64,000 nt of DNA from CAZDET01 sp964504335 (GCA_964504335.1 CAZDET010000009.1:44185-108184); one strand, 5' to 3'. Counted from the first letter of the stretch, positions 17,053 to 27,692 are shown. Program-made: numbers and translations. Notes: a model not told the origin generated them from the sequence alone.

Positions 17053-17346
17053 ATGAATATGGAGTCAAAATTAGAAATTCGATTGTTGGGCATTGGGGAG
17101 CACCCTCAAACGGAGCGGTTGCTTGCTCTCACGGAGCAGGCTATCCACCAGCTGCAGCTGGAGGGAGTAGTGAGGTTGGTGCAATCCTCCGAGATCGATT
17201 CTATGGTAGAAGCCCAATTGAATGGAATTCCTGCCCTGATGATCGGGCAGGAAATACTGTGCGAGGAACACATCCCGCCCTACGAGTCATTGGAAGACCT
17301 GGTAGCGAAATCGTTCCAGCAATGGCAAACCGAACGTGCGGCCTAA
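17053..17346 (+). CDS. Thioredoxin-fold protein lacking the CxxC motif
   Basis: A 97-aa protein resembling the small thioredoxin-like redox proteins of the redox-active disulfide protein 2 type. It has a beta strand LEIRLLGIG, then a helix, and a cis-Pro segment GIPALMIGQEI. At the active-site position, where CxxC is expected, it reads GEHPQTE, so disulfide chemistry is not possible there; the only Cys is at about 76. The ATG at 17053 is chosen; 17059 is a second option. It converges with cysN and lies 27 bp away, so a link to sulfur assimilation is only positional. Confidence 0.65.
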   Translation: MNMESKLEIRLLGIGEHPQTERLLALTEQAIHQLQLEGVVRLVQSSEIDSMVEAQLNGIPALMIGQEILCEEHIPPYESLEDLVAKSFQQWQTERAA

Positions 17347-17373
17347 AGTCGTAGAAGTACAAGTACAACTACA

Positions 17374-18672
<1,299 letters not shown>

Positions 18673-18717
18673 CGGGAGGTAATTTTAGTCGGGTTTGAAA
18701 AAGATTAAATTTAGGAC

Positions 18718-19626
18718 CTAGAAATAGCCCTGGCGTTTACGGTCTTCCATCGCTGTTTCGGAGCGCTTATCGTCGGCGCGGCCCCCCCGTTCCGTCATGC
18801 GGGCGGTAGAGACTTCCATGATAATTTCCTCAATCGAGTGGGCGGTCGATTCCCAAACGCCTGTACAGGTGATATCGCCGATCGTCCGGCAGCGGACGGT
18901 CTTTTCGATGACCACCTCTTCGGGGCGGCGCAGGATGTGATCGGTTTCCGCCAGCAGCATGCCGTCGCGCTCGAATACCCTGCGCCTGTGGGCAAAGTAG
19001 AGATTTGGCAACTCTACTTTTTCGAGGGCGAGGTACTGCCATACGTCGAGCTCGGTCCAGTTACTGATCGGGAACACGCGGAAGTGCTCACCGTATTGCT
19101 TCTTGCCGTTGAAAAGATTCCAGAGTTCGGGCCGCTGATTTTTGGGGTCCCACTGTCCGAATTCATCTCGGTGGCTGAAGAAGCGCTCCTTGGCCCGGGC
19201 CTTCTCTTCGTCGCGCCGGCCGCCTCCCATGGCCGCATCGAACTTACCTCGTTCGAGGCTTTCGAGCAACACGGCTGTCTGCAGGTAGTTGCGGGTTGCG
19301 TTGTACCCCGTCTCTTCCTGCACTTTTCCCTGGTCGATGGCTTCCTGTACGGAGCCCACCATCAGTTTCACGCCCAGCCGCTCGACCAGTCGGTCGCGGT
19401 ACTGGATGGTTTCGGGAAAGTTGTGCCCGGTGTCGATATGCAGCAGCGGGAAAGGGATTCGGGCCGGATAGAAGGCCTTCTGAGCGAGGTAGACCATCAA
19501 AATGCTGTCCTTACCTCCGCTAAACAGAATGACGGGATTCTGAAACTGTGCCGCCACCTCCCGGAGGACGAACATCGATTCCGCTTCTAATTCGCGTAAA
19601 TGATTCAAGTGGTAGTTGCCTTGCAT
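18718..19626 (-). CDS. cysD: Sulfate adenylyltransferase small subunit
   Basis: A 302-aa PP-loop ATP sulfurylase that makes adenosine 5'-phosphosulfate with CysN. The PP-loop is FSGGKDSILM near residue 35. HIDTGHNFPET, GGGRRDEEKARAKERFFS and FPISNWTELDVWQY are all diagnostic CysD blocks. The C-terminus GRADDKRSETAMEDRKRQGYF is also typical. It sits between cysC (26 bp upstream) and cysN (45 bp downstream) on one strand. Confidence 0.96.
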   Translation of the reverse strand: MQGNYHLNHLRELEAESMFVLREVAAQFQNPVILFSGGKDSILMVYLAQKAFYPARIPFPLLHIDTGHNFPETIQYRDRLVERLGVKLMVGSVQEAIDQGKVQEETGYNATRNYLQTAVLLESLERGKFDAAMGGGRRDEEKARAKERFFSHRDEFGQWDPKNQRPELWNLFNGKKQYGEHFRVFPISNWTELDVWQYLALEKVELPNLYFAHRRRVFERDGMLLAETDHILRRPEEVVIEKTVRCRTIGDITCTGVWESTAHSIEEIIMEVSTARMTERGGRADDKRSETAMEDRKRQGYF

Positions 19627-19652
19627 GCGATAATAGTTTTGCGCTCGGCTTA

Positions 19653-20261
19653 TTATTTATCAATAGTCAAATATGGTAATACCTGATTGAACACAAACTC
19701 CACCGCTTCCTCCACACTCATATCTTCGGTACGCACTTCCACGGCGGGTGTGAGGGGAGCCTCGTATGGCGAATCAATGCCCGTGAAGCCTTTGATTTCT
19801 CCGTTGCGTGCCTTGGCGTACAGCCCCTTTACGTCTCTGGCCTCACAAACCTCCAGGGGCGTGTTGACGTATACTTCCAGATAGTCCTCCGATCCGATGA
19901 TATCGCGCGCCAGCGCGCGGATTTCCCGCGTCGGGCTGATAAATGAAGAAAGCACAATGACGCCGCTCTCCACGTATAGTTTTGCCACTTCTGCGATGCG
20001 GCGGATATTTTCCCGGCGGTCTTCCAGGCTGAAACCCAAGTTGGAATTGATTCCGCTGCGAATGTTGTCTCCATCCAGCACCTGGGGAAAATAGCCCGCT
20101 TCAAAGAGCCGCCGTTCCAGCCCCTGTGCAATGGTGCTTTTACCCGAACCCGACAATCCGGTCAACCAAAAGACCCGGGCACGCTGGCCTAGACGCTCCT
20201 CCCGTTCCGTTCGGCTAAGCAAACGATCAAAAATAGGATGGATATGTTGTTGGTACGGCAT
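19653..20261 (-). CDS. cysC: Adenylyl-sulfate kinase
   Basis: A 202-aa cytoplasmic kinase that converts APS to PAPS. The P-loop is GLSGSGKST (about 35-43), and the family motifs LDGDNIR, NIRRIAEVAKL, FISPTREIR and the lid GEIKGFTGIDSPYE are intact. It is first in the cysC-cysD-cysN unit. The 690 bp upstream carry three minus-strand terminator hairpins, the nearest about 93 bp from the start, so read-through or attenuation could control the operon (inference). Confidence 0.96.
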   Translation of the reverse strand: MPYQQHIHPIFDRLLSRTEREERLGQRARVFWLTGLSGSGKSTIAQGLERRLFEAGYFPQVLDGDNIRSGINSNLGFSLEDRRENIRRIAEVAKLYVESGVIVLSSFISPTREIRALARDIIGSEDYLEVYVNTPLEVCEARDVKGLYAKARNGEIKGFTGIDSPYEAPLTPAVEVRTEDMSVEEAVEFVFNQVLPYLTIDK

Positions 20262-20353
20262 ATGGTATCGGGTTTCCTTGTCTGAGTATACTCTCCAATA
20301 GGGATTTTGTTTCAGGGTGCAAAGGTATATCCTTTGTCAGAATAACCCCGAAC

Positions 20354-20385
20354 AAAAAAAGGTCCTCGACCAACCGGCCGAGGAC
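20354..20385 (-). terminator. Intrinsic terminator T1, upstream of cysC
   Basis: Stem GTCCTCG/CGAGGAC (20362-20368 with 20379-20385), extended by CC/GG after one mismatch. On the minus strand it is followed by seven T (the A-run 20354-20360). Confidence 0.7.
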
Positions 20386-20468
20386 GAAACTATGAACAAA
20401 CACTCACCCAATTATTCTTCTGATCCGGTGGGCCGGAATTGGTAGTCGTGATTTCTGATCCAAAAGTA
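20386..20468 (-). ncRNA. Candidate small RNA ending at T1
   Basis: A TACTTTTG box (minus strand, 20461-20468) lies about 100 bp ahead of terminator T1. The interval can fold: CCAATT and CCGG pair with CCGG and AATTGG around a CCCA loop. No -33 box at the normal spacing was found and no known RNA family is recognised. Confidence 0.25.
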
Positions 20469-20590
20469 AGGCCGGTCGATATCGCAGAAAGCACAAAGTA
20501 GCCGGAATTGTGACATAGAACCACCGCCTCAAAAATTGTACCCTACCAAGGGCTGTCGACTTCATACCAAAGAGCAGAACCTATGGAAAT

Positions 20591-20616
20591 AAAAAAACCC
20601 TACCGATCAGGCAGGG
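20591..20616 (-). terminator. Intrinsic terminator T2
   Basis: Stem CCCTACC/GGCAGGG with loop GATCA; the single mismatch becomes a G-U pair in minus-strand RNA. Seven T follow on the minus strand. Confidence 0.7.
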
Positions 20617-20772
20617 CTCATTAACAAACACTATGAACAACACAATATCATGAAAGGGGGGAACTCCTGTAGATGATTCATTTCCGGGACCAACACAAAG
20701 GAACTGGTTCCGCAGATAACGAAATGTCGATTTCTTGTAGACTTGTGACAGGGTAAACGGGGTAAGATGGGC

Positions 20773-20802
20773 AAAAAAAAGCTGGAAACAGTTGTTTCCA
20801 GC
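20773..20802 (-). terminator. Intrinsic terminator T3, end of the efflux operon
   Basis: A perfect 9-bp stem GCTGGAAAC/GTTTCCAGC with loop AGTT, followed by eight T on the minus strand. It lies about 150 bp downstream of the RND stop codon. Confidence 0.75.
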
Positions 20803-20953
20803 CAAAAATCATATCACATGAAAAAAATTACTTCTTTATCGGTAGGTGAAGCCTATTATAGACTCCACGAAGAATTCTCGATAAACAAAAGTAAGCATAC
20901 TGTATATAAAATCCAATATTTCACGTCTCCTTCTTTGTCCATTCATCACAATC

Positions 20954-23900
20954 CTAGGTAGTTGCAGGCTGAACGGTCGTGTCTTTAGTTCGTCGACTGA
21001 TGACGGCATTCACTGCAAGCCGTAGGCGAAACGATAACCAAAACATGGATGGAACCACGATTAGGGTCAGGAAGGTGGCGAAGGTCAGTCCGTAAATGAC
21101 CGTCCACGCCATGGGCCCCCACACCGCAGTGTTATCGCCGCCGATAAAAATCTGCGGGTCCAGCCGGGTAACGAGGCTGAAAAAGTTGATATTGAAACCG
21201 ATCGCCAGAGGAATTAACCCGAGGATAGTAGTGATAGCCGTCAGGAGTACCGGGCGCAAGCGGGTCGCGCCCGCATTGATGATACTAGTGCGCACCTCCT
21301 CCAGCGGCAAATCGTAAATCGATTTCTTGTCGCTGCGATCGAGCCGCTGGCGGATCAGCAAATTGGTGTAGTCAATTAGTACGATCGCATTATTGACGAC
21401 CACCCCGGCGAGCGAAATGATGCCTACCCCCGTGAAAATCACCGATACGTCGCGCCCGAAAATCACGTATCCCAGAAATACCCCGATCGTACTGAACAAA
21501 ACGGACAGGATAATGATGAAGGGCGAGGTGATGCTGTTGAACTGAGTAACGATAATAATGAAGATGGCAAATACCGCCAGGATAAAGGCGGTCAGCAAAA
21601 ACTCTGTGTCTTCGGCTTGTTGCTGTTGTTCGCCGGTAAATTCGTAGGCGTAGCCTTCGGGCAGGTCAAAATCCTGAAGGGATTCGTCGATCTCGGCGAT
21701 TACTTCGTTGGCATTATACCCTTCCAGGAGGTTTGAAAAAACCGTGATGACCCGGTCGAGGTCCTTGCGCTTGATGCTGCTGTAGGTAGAGGAAAATTCG
21801 ATATCCGCAACGGCACTGATGGGCACTTGCTGAATTTGCCCCGAGCTCGCGCTGCGGAAGGTGATGCGCTGGTTGAGCAAGTCGTCGATGTTGTAGCGGG
21901 AGCTCTCCTCAAGTCGAATATTGATCGGATATTCGTCTTCTCCGCGTTTGTATTTACTCACTTCCTTACCGAAGACGGCCGTACGGATCGCATTGGCAAC
22001 GGCAAAGGTCGATACGCCGAACCGTTGGGCGGCCTCCCGGTCGACATTGACGATTAGTTCGGGCTTACCCACTTTGACGTCGGCCTGTAGCTCTTCGATG
22101 CCGGCGATATTTTCCTGATTGATATAGGCCATCATGGCATCGCTGTAGACGACCAGGCTGTCCATGTTTTCTCCGCTGATTTCGATGTTGATTGGCTTGC
22201 CGGTAGCCGGCCCGCTTGGGTTCTGGCTCACCGAAATCGATACGCCGGGAATGCCGCGTACGGCCTCCCGCAGTTCCTCCATGATGGTGGAGGTTTTTAT
22301 ATCGCCGCGCTCCTTGGCCGGAACGAAGGAGACTGTGATGCGGGCCCGGTTGGGAGTGACGCCCGGTTCGGGCGGCGTATTGGGATCGGAGGTGTTTTCT
22401 CCGATTTGGGTGAGTACCGCCTCCACAATTTCGCCGTAGGGCGCTACCGTTCGGAGAATGCGCTGTTCCAGTTCCCGGGTGATGCGATCTGTTGCTTCGA
22501 TGTCGCGGCCCAGGGGTAATTCCACAAAGGCGTTGACGTAGAGCGGCTCCGCCTCCGGGAAGAAAATGACCTTCGGCGCGCGAATGGAAAGCAGCACCAT
22601 CGAAAAGATCAGAAGGAGAAACGTGCCGCCAAATACGAGGCCGGAACGGCGGATCGCCCAGGTGATAAAGCGGTTGTAACCGCGCTCCAATCGTGGCAGT
22701 GCCTTATTCTGAAAGCCAAAGGCTGCCGGACGCAGTACCCAAAAGTTGAATAGCACGATTAGTGCCGTAATCCACATGAGGTTGAAGAGCCACATGGCTC
22801 CTGCCAGGAGTCCCAGAAGACCGATAGCCAACAAGACCCCGACACTGATCAGGTTCATCCAGCGCTTGCGCCTGCGGCCGCTCGCGGTTTCCGCTCGGGT
22901 GTCGATTTTCAGGAACCGACTCGTGAAAACGGGATTAATGACGAGGGCCACGAAGAGCGAGGAGGTCAATACGATGATCAGGGTAATTGGTAGGTATTGC
23001 ATGAAACTTCCCACCAGACCGGGCCAGAAAGCGATCGGCAGAAATGCGGCCAGGGTAGTGGCGGTGGAGGCAATAATGGGCAATGCCACCTCGCCCGTCC
23101 CGTATTTCGATGCTTCGTTGGAATTGAAGCCTTCCTGTCGGTAGCGGTAGATGTTTTCCACCACCACGATTCCGTTATCGACGAGTAAGCCGAGCGCCAG
23201 AATCAGGCCAAAGAGCACCACCACGTTCAACGTCACACCACTGAGATAAATAAACAGGATGCCCATCAGCATACTCAGCGGAATGGCGATACCCACAAAC
23301 AAGGCGTTGCGCAACCCGAGGAAGAACAACAGGACGAGTACCACCAGAATGACTCCACTGATAATGCTGTTCTCCAGGTTGTTTACCTGATCGCGGGTAT
23401 TGTTCGACTGATCGTTGAACAGGCTGATTTTCAAGTCGGCCGGCAACACCTTCTGTGCATCTTCCAGCTCCAGCTTGAGCTTATCGGCCGCACTGAGCAG
23501 GTTTTCGCCTTGTTTCTTAATGACATTGAGCGAAAGCACCGGCAGGGCGTCCGCCCGGGCAATACTGGTTGGATCTTCGAAATCGAACGAGACCTCGGCA
23601 ATATCTCTCAGGTAAATGGGCCGCTGGTCTTCGCTTTTGATGATGATGCTTTCCAATTCTTCTACGGCCTCGATTTCCCCCTTGATCCGAATGGCCCGGC
23701 GAAAGTCATTGGTAACGAGTTCTCCTCCCGAAAGCGTGACATTTTCGCCTGCGATCGCATTTTCGATGTCGCCGAAGGAAATTTGCAAATTTGTCATGCT
23801 GCGCACATCGATCTGCACCTCCACTTCGCGGTCCTGGGCACCGGAAATCTCTACATCGCTGATTTCCTCGATGGTTTCGATGCGGTCCTCCAGGAGTTCG

Positions 23901-24427
23901 GCGTATTCCAACAGTTCATCCTGCGAGTAGTCGCCGGAGAGGTTGACGACCACGATGGGCAACTCGGATAAATTGATATCGAGTACGTTCGGTTCACTGT
24001 CGAGGTCGGTAGGTAGTTCAGGGTTTGCCTTGTCCACAGCGTCTTTGATCTTGCGGACAGCCTCATCAATGTCCGTACCGCTGATGAATTCCACGGTGAT
24101 GACGGAATAGTCCTGTACGCTGGTGGAGCGAATGGTCTTAACCCCGTCTACGGATTGAATTTCCTTTTCGATCGGCCGGGTGATGAGGCTCTCGATATCC
24201 GGGGCGGAGTTACCGAAATAGGGCGTATTGATGTATACCGTCGGAAAGCTGACTTCGGGAAATTGCTCTTTCGGCACGTCCTGATAGGACTGCAAACCAA
24301 AGACGAACACCATCAGTGCGAGAATGAAAATACTCGTCCCGTTATCGACGGCCAGGTTGGTGAGGCCGAACGTCCGACGCTTCAGCTCCGGCTGTTCCGC
24401 CGGTTGGTGTTGATTCGTATCAGCCAT
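20954..24427 (-). CDS. RND efflux transporter, inner-membrane subunit (AcrB/HAE-1 like)
   Basis: A 1157-aa proton-driven pump subunit that should form a tripartite complex with the adaptor and TolC-type channel encoded just upstream. Two porter halves are visible, with TM4 motif GLLVDNGIVVVENIYRY and the second-half equivalent GVVVNNAIVLIDYTN. It is 100-150 residues longer than AcrB. The extra part lies between the halves and holds about two more hydrophobic segments (NLISVGVLLAIGLLGLLAGA and beyond). I start it at ATG 24427, which overlaps the adaptor stop by 8 bp; the frame stays open upstream to 24490. The substrate cannot be told. Confidence 0.92.
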   Translation of the reverse strand: MADTNQHQPAEQPELKRRTFGLTNLAVDNGTSIFILALMVFVFGLQSYQDVPKEQFPEVSFPTVYINTPYFGNSAPDIESLITRPIEKEIQSVDGVKTIRSTSVQDYSVITVEFISGTDIDEAVRKIKDAVDKANPELPTDLDSEPNVLDINLSELPIVVVNLSGDYSQDELLEYAELLEDRIETIEEISDVEISGAQDREVEVQIDVRSMTNLQISFGDIENAIAGENVTLSGGELVTNDFRRAIRIKGEIEAVEELESIIIKSEDQRPIYLRDIAEVSFDFEDPTSIARADALPVLSLNVIKKQGENLLSAADKLKLELEDAQKVLPADLKISLFNDQSNNTRDQVNNLENSIISGVILVVLVLLFFLGLRNALFVGIAIPLSMLMGILFIYLSGVTLNVVVLFGLILALGLLVDNGIVVVENIYRYRQEGFNSNEASKYGTGEVALPIIASTATTLAAFLPIAFWPGLVGSFMQYLPITLIIVLTSSLFVALVINPVFTSRFLKIDTRAETASGRRRKRWMNLISVGVLLAIGLLGLLAGAMWLFNLMWITALIVLFNFWVLRPAAFGFQNKALPRLERGYNRFITWAIRRSGLVFGGTFLLLIFSMVLLSIRAPKVIFFPEAEPLYVNAFVELPLGRDIEATDRITRELEQRILRTVAPYGEIVEAVLTQIGENTSDPNTPPEPGVTPNRARITVSFVPAKERGDIKTSTIMEELREAVRGIPGVSISVSQNPSGPATGKPINIEISGENMDSLVVYSDAMMAYINQENIAGIEELQADVKVGKPELIVNVDREAAQRFGVSTFAVANAIRTAVFGKEVSKYKRGEDEYPINIRLEESSRYNIDDLLNQRITFRSASSGQIQQVPISAVADIEFSSTYSSIKRKDLDRVITVFSNLLEGYNANEVIAEIDESLQDFDLPEGYAYEFTGEQQQQAEDTEFLLTAFILAVFAIFIIIVTQFNSITSPFIIILSVLFSTIGVFLGYVIFGRDVSVIFTGVGIISLAGVVVNNAIVLIDYTNLLIRQRLDRSDKKSIYDLPLEEVRTSIINAGATRLRPVLLTAITTILGLIPLAIGFNINFFSLVTRLDPQIFIGGDNTAVWGPMAWTVIYGLTFATFLTLIVVPSMFWLSFRLRLAVNAVISRRTKDTTVQPATT

Positions 24428-25610
24428 TTGCCACGGGGTTTTGTTCGGCCACCTGAATGAGCTGTCCGTCCGACAGATTTCGGGCACCATCCATGATTAA
24501 GATATCACCGCTTTTGAGGCCCTCCCGGACAACCACGCGCCCGTTGGAGGATTCTCCGATCTCGATATACGCCTTTTTTGCGGTCGGACCCTCCGGCCCT
24601 TCCGTCTGAAGGTAGACGTAGCGCCGCCCGTTGACCTCCTGCTGCACCCGGTCGAGCGGGATGATAATGGCGTCTTCAATGGCAAAATCCCGGATCATCA
24701 TTTCAGCGAGTAGATTGGGCTTCAGGTTCCTGCTACCACGCCGCAGGTCGACTTCCACTTCGAAAGTGCGGTTGGCCGGGTCAATGGTGCGGCCAATCTG
24801 GGTAACGGGCGCCTCAAATTCCTGATCGAGCACCGGGATGCGCACTTTGACCCGTTCGCCTGACTGAATCGCATTGAGGTAGCGCTCCGGCACGTCGGCC
24901 TGCACTACGAGGTCGTTGGTATCCAGGATCTGAACAATTGGTGATCCCGGGGCCGCCAATTCGCCCGATTGAATAATGACCCGCTCCACCGATCCGGTGA
25001 TCGGCGCAAACACATTACGGTTCTTCTGTTGAATGGTCAGGCGCTCGAGGTTCTTTTCCAGGCGTTCCCGATTGTTTTTGGCTTCGAGAAATTGAATCTC
25101 CGAACCGATATTCTGATCCCAGAGTCGCTTTTGTCGTTCGTAGACGGTTGTCGCCAATTCGAGAGCGGTCTCAATTTCTTCGATCTGCTTTTCGAGCTGC
25201 TCCACATCGATGGTGGCAATAAGTTGCCCCTTGATCACGACATCCCCCTCCTCTACGGTAAGCCGGAGCACGCGGCCACCAATTTCAGCAGTAGCGTCCA
25301 CCAAATCTTCCGCTTCCACCGTTGCTTGCATCGTGATGTAATGCTCAAACCGATCGGTGGATAGAGGCATTACGGTGACTAGATCCCGTGCCGCTATTTG
25401 AGGATCCGCTTCGGCGATTGCCAACCGCAGAGATTCGATTTCTTCGGACAACTGCTCGAGTTGATTTTCTTTTTCCCGCAACAGCGTACGCTGCTCCTCC
25501 AACGAGGCCGGCTGCTCGGCTTCCGTTTGTACCTGGCAAGCCGCCAAAAACAATAAACCGGCCAGCGGAATAATGCGAAGAATTGTCATTGATTGCGTAT
25601 TTGGAGTCAT
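24420..25610 (-). CDS. RND efflux periplasmic adaptor, lipoprotein
   Basis: A 396-aa membrane-fusion protein of the AcrA type with lipobox LAGLLFLAACQ. A short coiled coil precedes the first barrel (about 30-70). The biotinyl-lipoyl halves are split around an alpha hairpin: EIGGRVLRLTVEEGDVVIKGQ and APITGSVERVIIQSGELAAPGSPI. Beta-barrel and membrane-proximal domains follow. A start at 25589 (MTILRIIPL) would also give a good signal. It overlaps the RND gene by 8 bp and lies 26 bp after tolC. Confidence 0.92.
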   Translation of the reverse strand: MTPNTQSMTILRIIPLAGLLFLAACQVQTEAEQPASLEEQRTLLREKENQLEQLSEEIESLRLAIAEADPQIAARDLVTVMPLSTDRFEHYITMQATVEAEDLVDATAEIGGRVLRLTVEEGDVVIKGQLIATIDVEQLEKQIEEIETALELATTVYERQKRLWDQNIGSEIQFLEAKNNRERLEKNLERLTIQQKNRNVFAPITGSVERVIIQSGELAAPGSPIVQILDTNDLVVQADVPERYLNAIQSGERVKVRIPVLDQEFEAPVTQIGRTIDPANRTFEVEVDLRRGSRNLKPNLLAEMMIRDFAIEDAIIIPLDRVQQEVNGRRYVYLQTEGPEGPTAKKAYIEIGESSNGRVVVREGLKSGDILIMDGARNLSDGQLIQVAEQNPVANG

Positions 25611-25628
25611 TGCATTTCAAATTAAAAC

Positions 25629-25652
25629 TCACCACCTCACCATCTCCCCATC
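25629..25652 (-). repeat. 8-bp tandem repeat across the tolC stop codon
   Basis: On the minus strand three octamers follow in register: GATGGGGA, GATGGTGA, GGTGGTGA. The TGA stop of the TolC-like gene (25637-25639) lies inside the second unit, so the repeat reaches into the last codons. Confidence 0.7.
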
Positions 25653-26980
25653 GCGTACTGCAGATCACTTTTCGCCTGCAGCACTTCGTATACTGCCTGT
25701 AGGTAATTCGACTGTGCCTCGTATAGTTCCTGTTCCGATTGAGTCACTTCCAGACTCGAGCCCACTCCCTCGCGGTATTTGATCTGGGTGGTTTCGTAGA
25801 TGCGATTGGCGAGTGCCAGATTTTGCTCCCGGTTTTCCAGCCGATCAAGCGCACTCGTGTAGTTAGTGCGGGCATTGCGTACTTCGAGTTCGATTACACG
25901 GACCGCATCCACTCGTTGGTTTTGCACTTCCTGGAGGTCAATTCGAGCCCGCTCGGTACGTGCCCGACGGCCGAATCCCTCAAAAATGGGAATCTGAATA
26001 TTAAGCCCTACTACGGCCGTCGGGGCCCAGAAACCATCGGAAAAGTTGTCACCCTGGTACTGGTACTGGTAGCTGGCAGTACCGTTAATGGTGGGTAGGT
26101 AAGCCGTACGGTTGAGCTGAATATTTAAATTATTCAAAGAAATGGCCTGGTCGAGTGCGGCCAATTCCGGACGCCCCTCGTAGCCAAAGGTTCCCATTAG
26201 GAGCTCTGAGTCGACGGTTAGATCCATACTGTCCAGTTGCCCCACGATATCGATCGTGTCTTCGATCGGATAATTCATGGTAAATTTCAGGGCACGCAAC
26301 GCATTTTCCCGTTGCCGATCAAGATTCTCCAGTTCGGTTTCAAGGTTGGCCAAGGAGAGTCGGAGGCGGTCGACGTCTAGCTGCTCTACGAAGCCCGATT
26401 CGTAAATCTGTTGCGTTTCCTGTAGCAGCTTCTCGAGGTTGGTAATGTTTTTGCGCAGCTGCCTCCGGTTGGCGTCGAGAAGCAAAACCGGCAAGTACGC
26501 GTCTGTGACCTGGTCGCGCACATTGCGACGCTCGGCTTGCAAAAGTAGTTCGTAGTATTTCCGAGACTCCCGTGCCGCTTTCAACCCCACGAAAAAGCTC
26601 GCATCGAAAATCATCGTCTCCAAATTGGCGGAGGCGATGAGGTTGTTACGCTGAAACAGCGAAATCTGGTCCGGGGCTTCAGAGGGATCGGGGAGCAAGC
26701 CGGATAAAAACCCAAACGGATTCGGTATTTGCGGGACTTCGATGTAGCGATTATAGTTGACGTTGCCGTTGATGTTCGGTAAGCCGGAGGCAAGTTGCTC
26801 CTTGATGAATTGGTCCGCATCGGCTATGGCCAATTGGGCGTTGCGCATGGCCGTGGTATTGGTAAGCGCGTAATTGACGGCCTGGTCGAGCGTCAGGGTT
26901 TGGCCTTGCCCAAATGCGGTTATGGAAAAGAGAAAAGCGACGATGAAGGGTATAGCCCCTCGCTGGGAAGCTCGTAGCAT
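25637..26980 (-). CDS. TolC-like outer-membrane efflux channel
   Basis: A 447-aa outer-membrane channel protein with a signal peptide (FIVAFLFSITAFGQ) and the two-fold OEP repeat: LTLDQAVNYALTNTTAMRNAQLAI near the N-terminus and the second helical hairpin NRIYETTQIKYREGVGSSLEVTQSEQELYEAQSNYL near the end. It forms the outer exit of the efflux complex encoded with it. It follows the tetR gene by 4 bp. Its last codons merge with an 8-bp tandem repeat. Confidence 0.92.
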   Translation of the reverse strand: MLRASQRGAIPFIVAFLFSITAFGQGQTLTLDQAVNYALTNTTAMRNAQLAIADADQFIKEQLASGLPNINGNVNYNRYIEVPQIPNPFGFLSGLLPDPSEAPDQISLFQRNNLIASANLETMIFDASFFVGLKAARESRKYYELLLQAERRNVRDQVTDAYLPVLLLDANRRQLRKNITNLEKLLQETQQIYESGFVEQLDVDRLRLSLANLETELENLDRQRENALRALKFTMNYPIEDTIDIVGQLDSMDLTVDSELLMGTFGYEGRPELAALDQAISLNNLNIQLNRTAYLPTINGTASYQYQYQGDNFSDGFWAPTAVVGLNIQIPIFEGFGRRARTERARIDLQEVQNQRVDAVRVIELEVRNARTNYTSALDRLENREQNLALANRIYETTQIKYREGVGSSLEVTQSEQELYEAQSNYLQAVYEVLQAKSDLQYAMGRW

Positions 26981-26984
26981 AGCT

Positions 26985-27602
26985 CTAATTTATTTCACGG
27001 AAGGTAGTTTCAAGATGCTGATGGAGTAAGGCTAATCCCTTTGGAGAAGCGATGCCGTATATGTGGTAGCGTAAATGTTGCTTGAACAGGGTCTCCAGGT
27101 CGTATTTGTCCGTCGGAAATTGCACGTCGTCACCCACTAAAAGACTCTTGCCGACAAATAACTTGGTGACGATATCCGGATGCACGTTTTTTCGGTACAA
27201 CCCCTGCTCGATTCCCCGCTCAATATTGGTGCGGATGTACTCGTATAGATAGGTGCTGTGCGCATGTTCCATCTCCCGATAGATATCCGCGTAGTACTTC
27301 TGCATGTCGTAGACGGTCGTTGGCGAAAGCTGCCGCAACTCCTGAATGACGTACAGGCCTACCTGCAATATTTCGTCGATTGCATCCGTAGCGCGCTCGC
27401 GGATGGCCACCATTTCAGATTCCTCACATGCTTTCATCTGCGAATAGACCCTCCGGATCAAATCCGCCTTGTTTTCTACGAGCTGATAAAGGGTCTTCTT
27501 CGAAATACCCAAGGAGCGGGCAATGTCGTCCATGCTCACGCTCCGAATACCGTAGCGCATGAAGAGCTCTCCACTTTTTTCTAATACCTGTCGTTCGTCC
27601 AT
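26985..27602 (-). CDS. TetR/AcrR-family transcriptional regulator
   Basis: A 205-aa repressor-type regulator. The N-terminal helix-turn-helix reads MRYGIRSVSMDDIARSLGISKKTLYQLVENK, the standard TetR_N block, and a helical ligand-binding domain follows. It is the first gene of the tolC-adaptor-RND operon (4 bp before tolC), so it very likely controls its own operon. The inducer is unknown. No clear palindromic operator was identified in the upstream gap. Confidence 0.92.
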   Translation of the reverse strand: MDERQVLEKSGELFMRYGIRSVSMDDIARSLGISKKTLYQLVENKADLIRRVYSQMKACEESEMVAIRERATDAIDEILQVGLYVIQELRQLSPTTVYDMQKYYADIYREMEHAHSTYLYEYIRTNIERGIEQGLYRKNVHPDIVTKLFVGKSLLVGDDVQFPTDKYDLETLFKQHLRYHIYGIASPKGLALLHQHLETTFREIN

Positions 27603-27684
27603 GACTGTATCACCGTATGTTGGAAGAACAGTGGAAACGAATAAAGGGTTTAAAGTTTTCTGCGTTTATTGTCTGGCAGGAAAG

Positions 27685-27692
27685 CAAAAATA
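27685..27692 (-). promoter_or_regulatory. Candidate -7 box (TATTTTTG) for the efflux operon
   Basis: It matches TAnnTTTG on the minus strand, about 83 bp upstream of the tetR ATG. A -33 element was not found at normal spacing. Confidence 0.35.

Larger units (their letters stand above)
20262..20953. other. 690-bp intergenic region with three minus-strand terminators
   Basis: No protein-coding gene is supported. Three hairpin plus T-run structures point leftward at about 20773-20802, 20591-20616 and 20354-20385. The two nearest cysC share TTGTTCATAGT (read on the minus strand) shortly before the stem. The first one met (20773-20802) probably ends the RND efflux operon; the other two delimit units of about 100-240 bp that could be small RNAs. 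Confidence 0.65.

Noticed and set aside
20581..20805. 74-codon minus-strand gene between terminators
   Set aside because: It runs through two terminator hairpins and shows no protein-like features.
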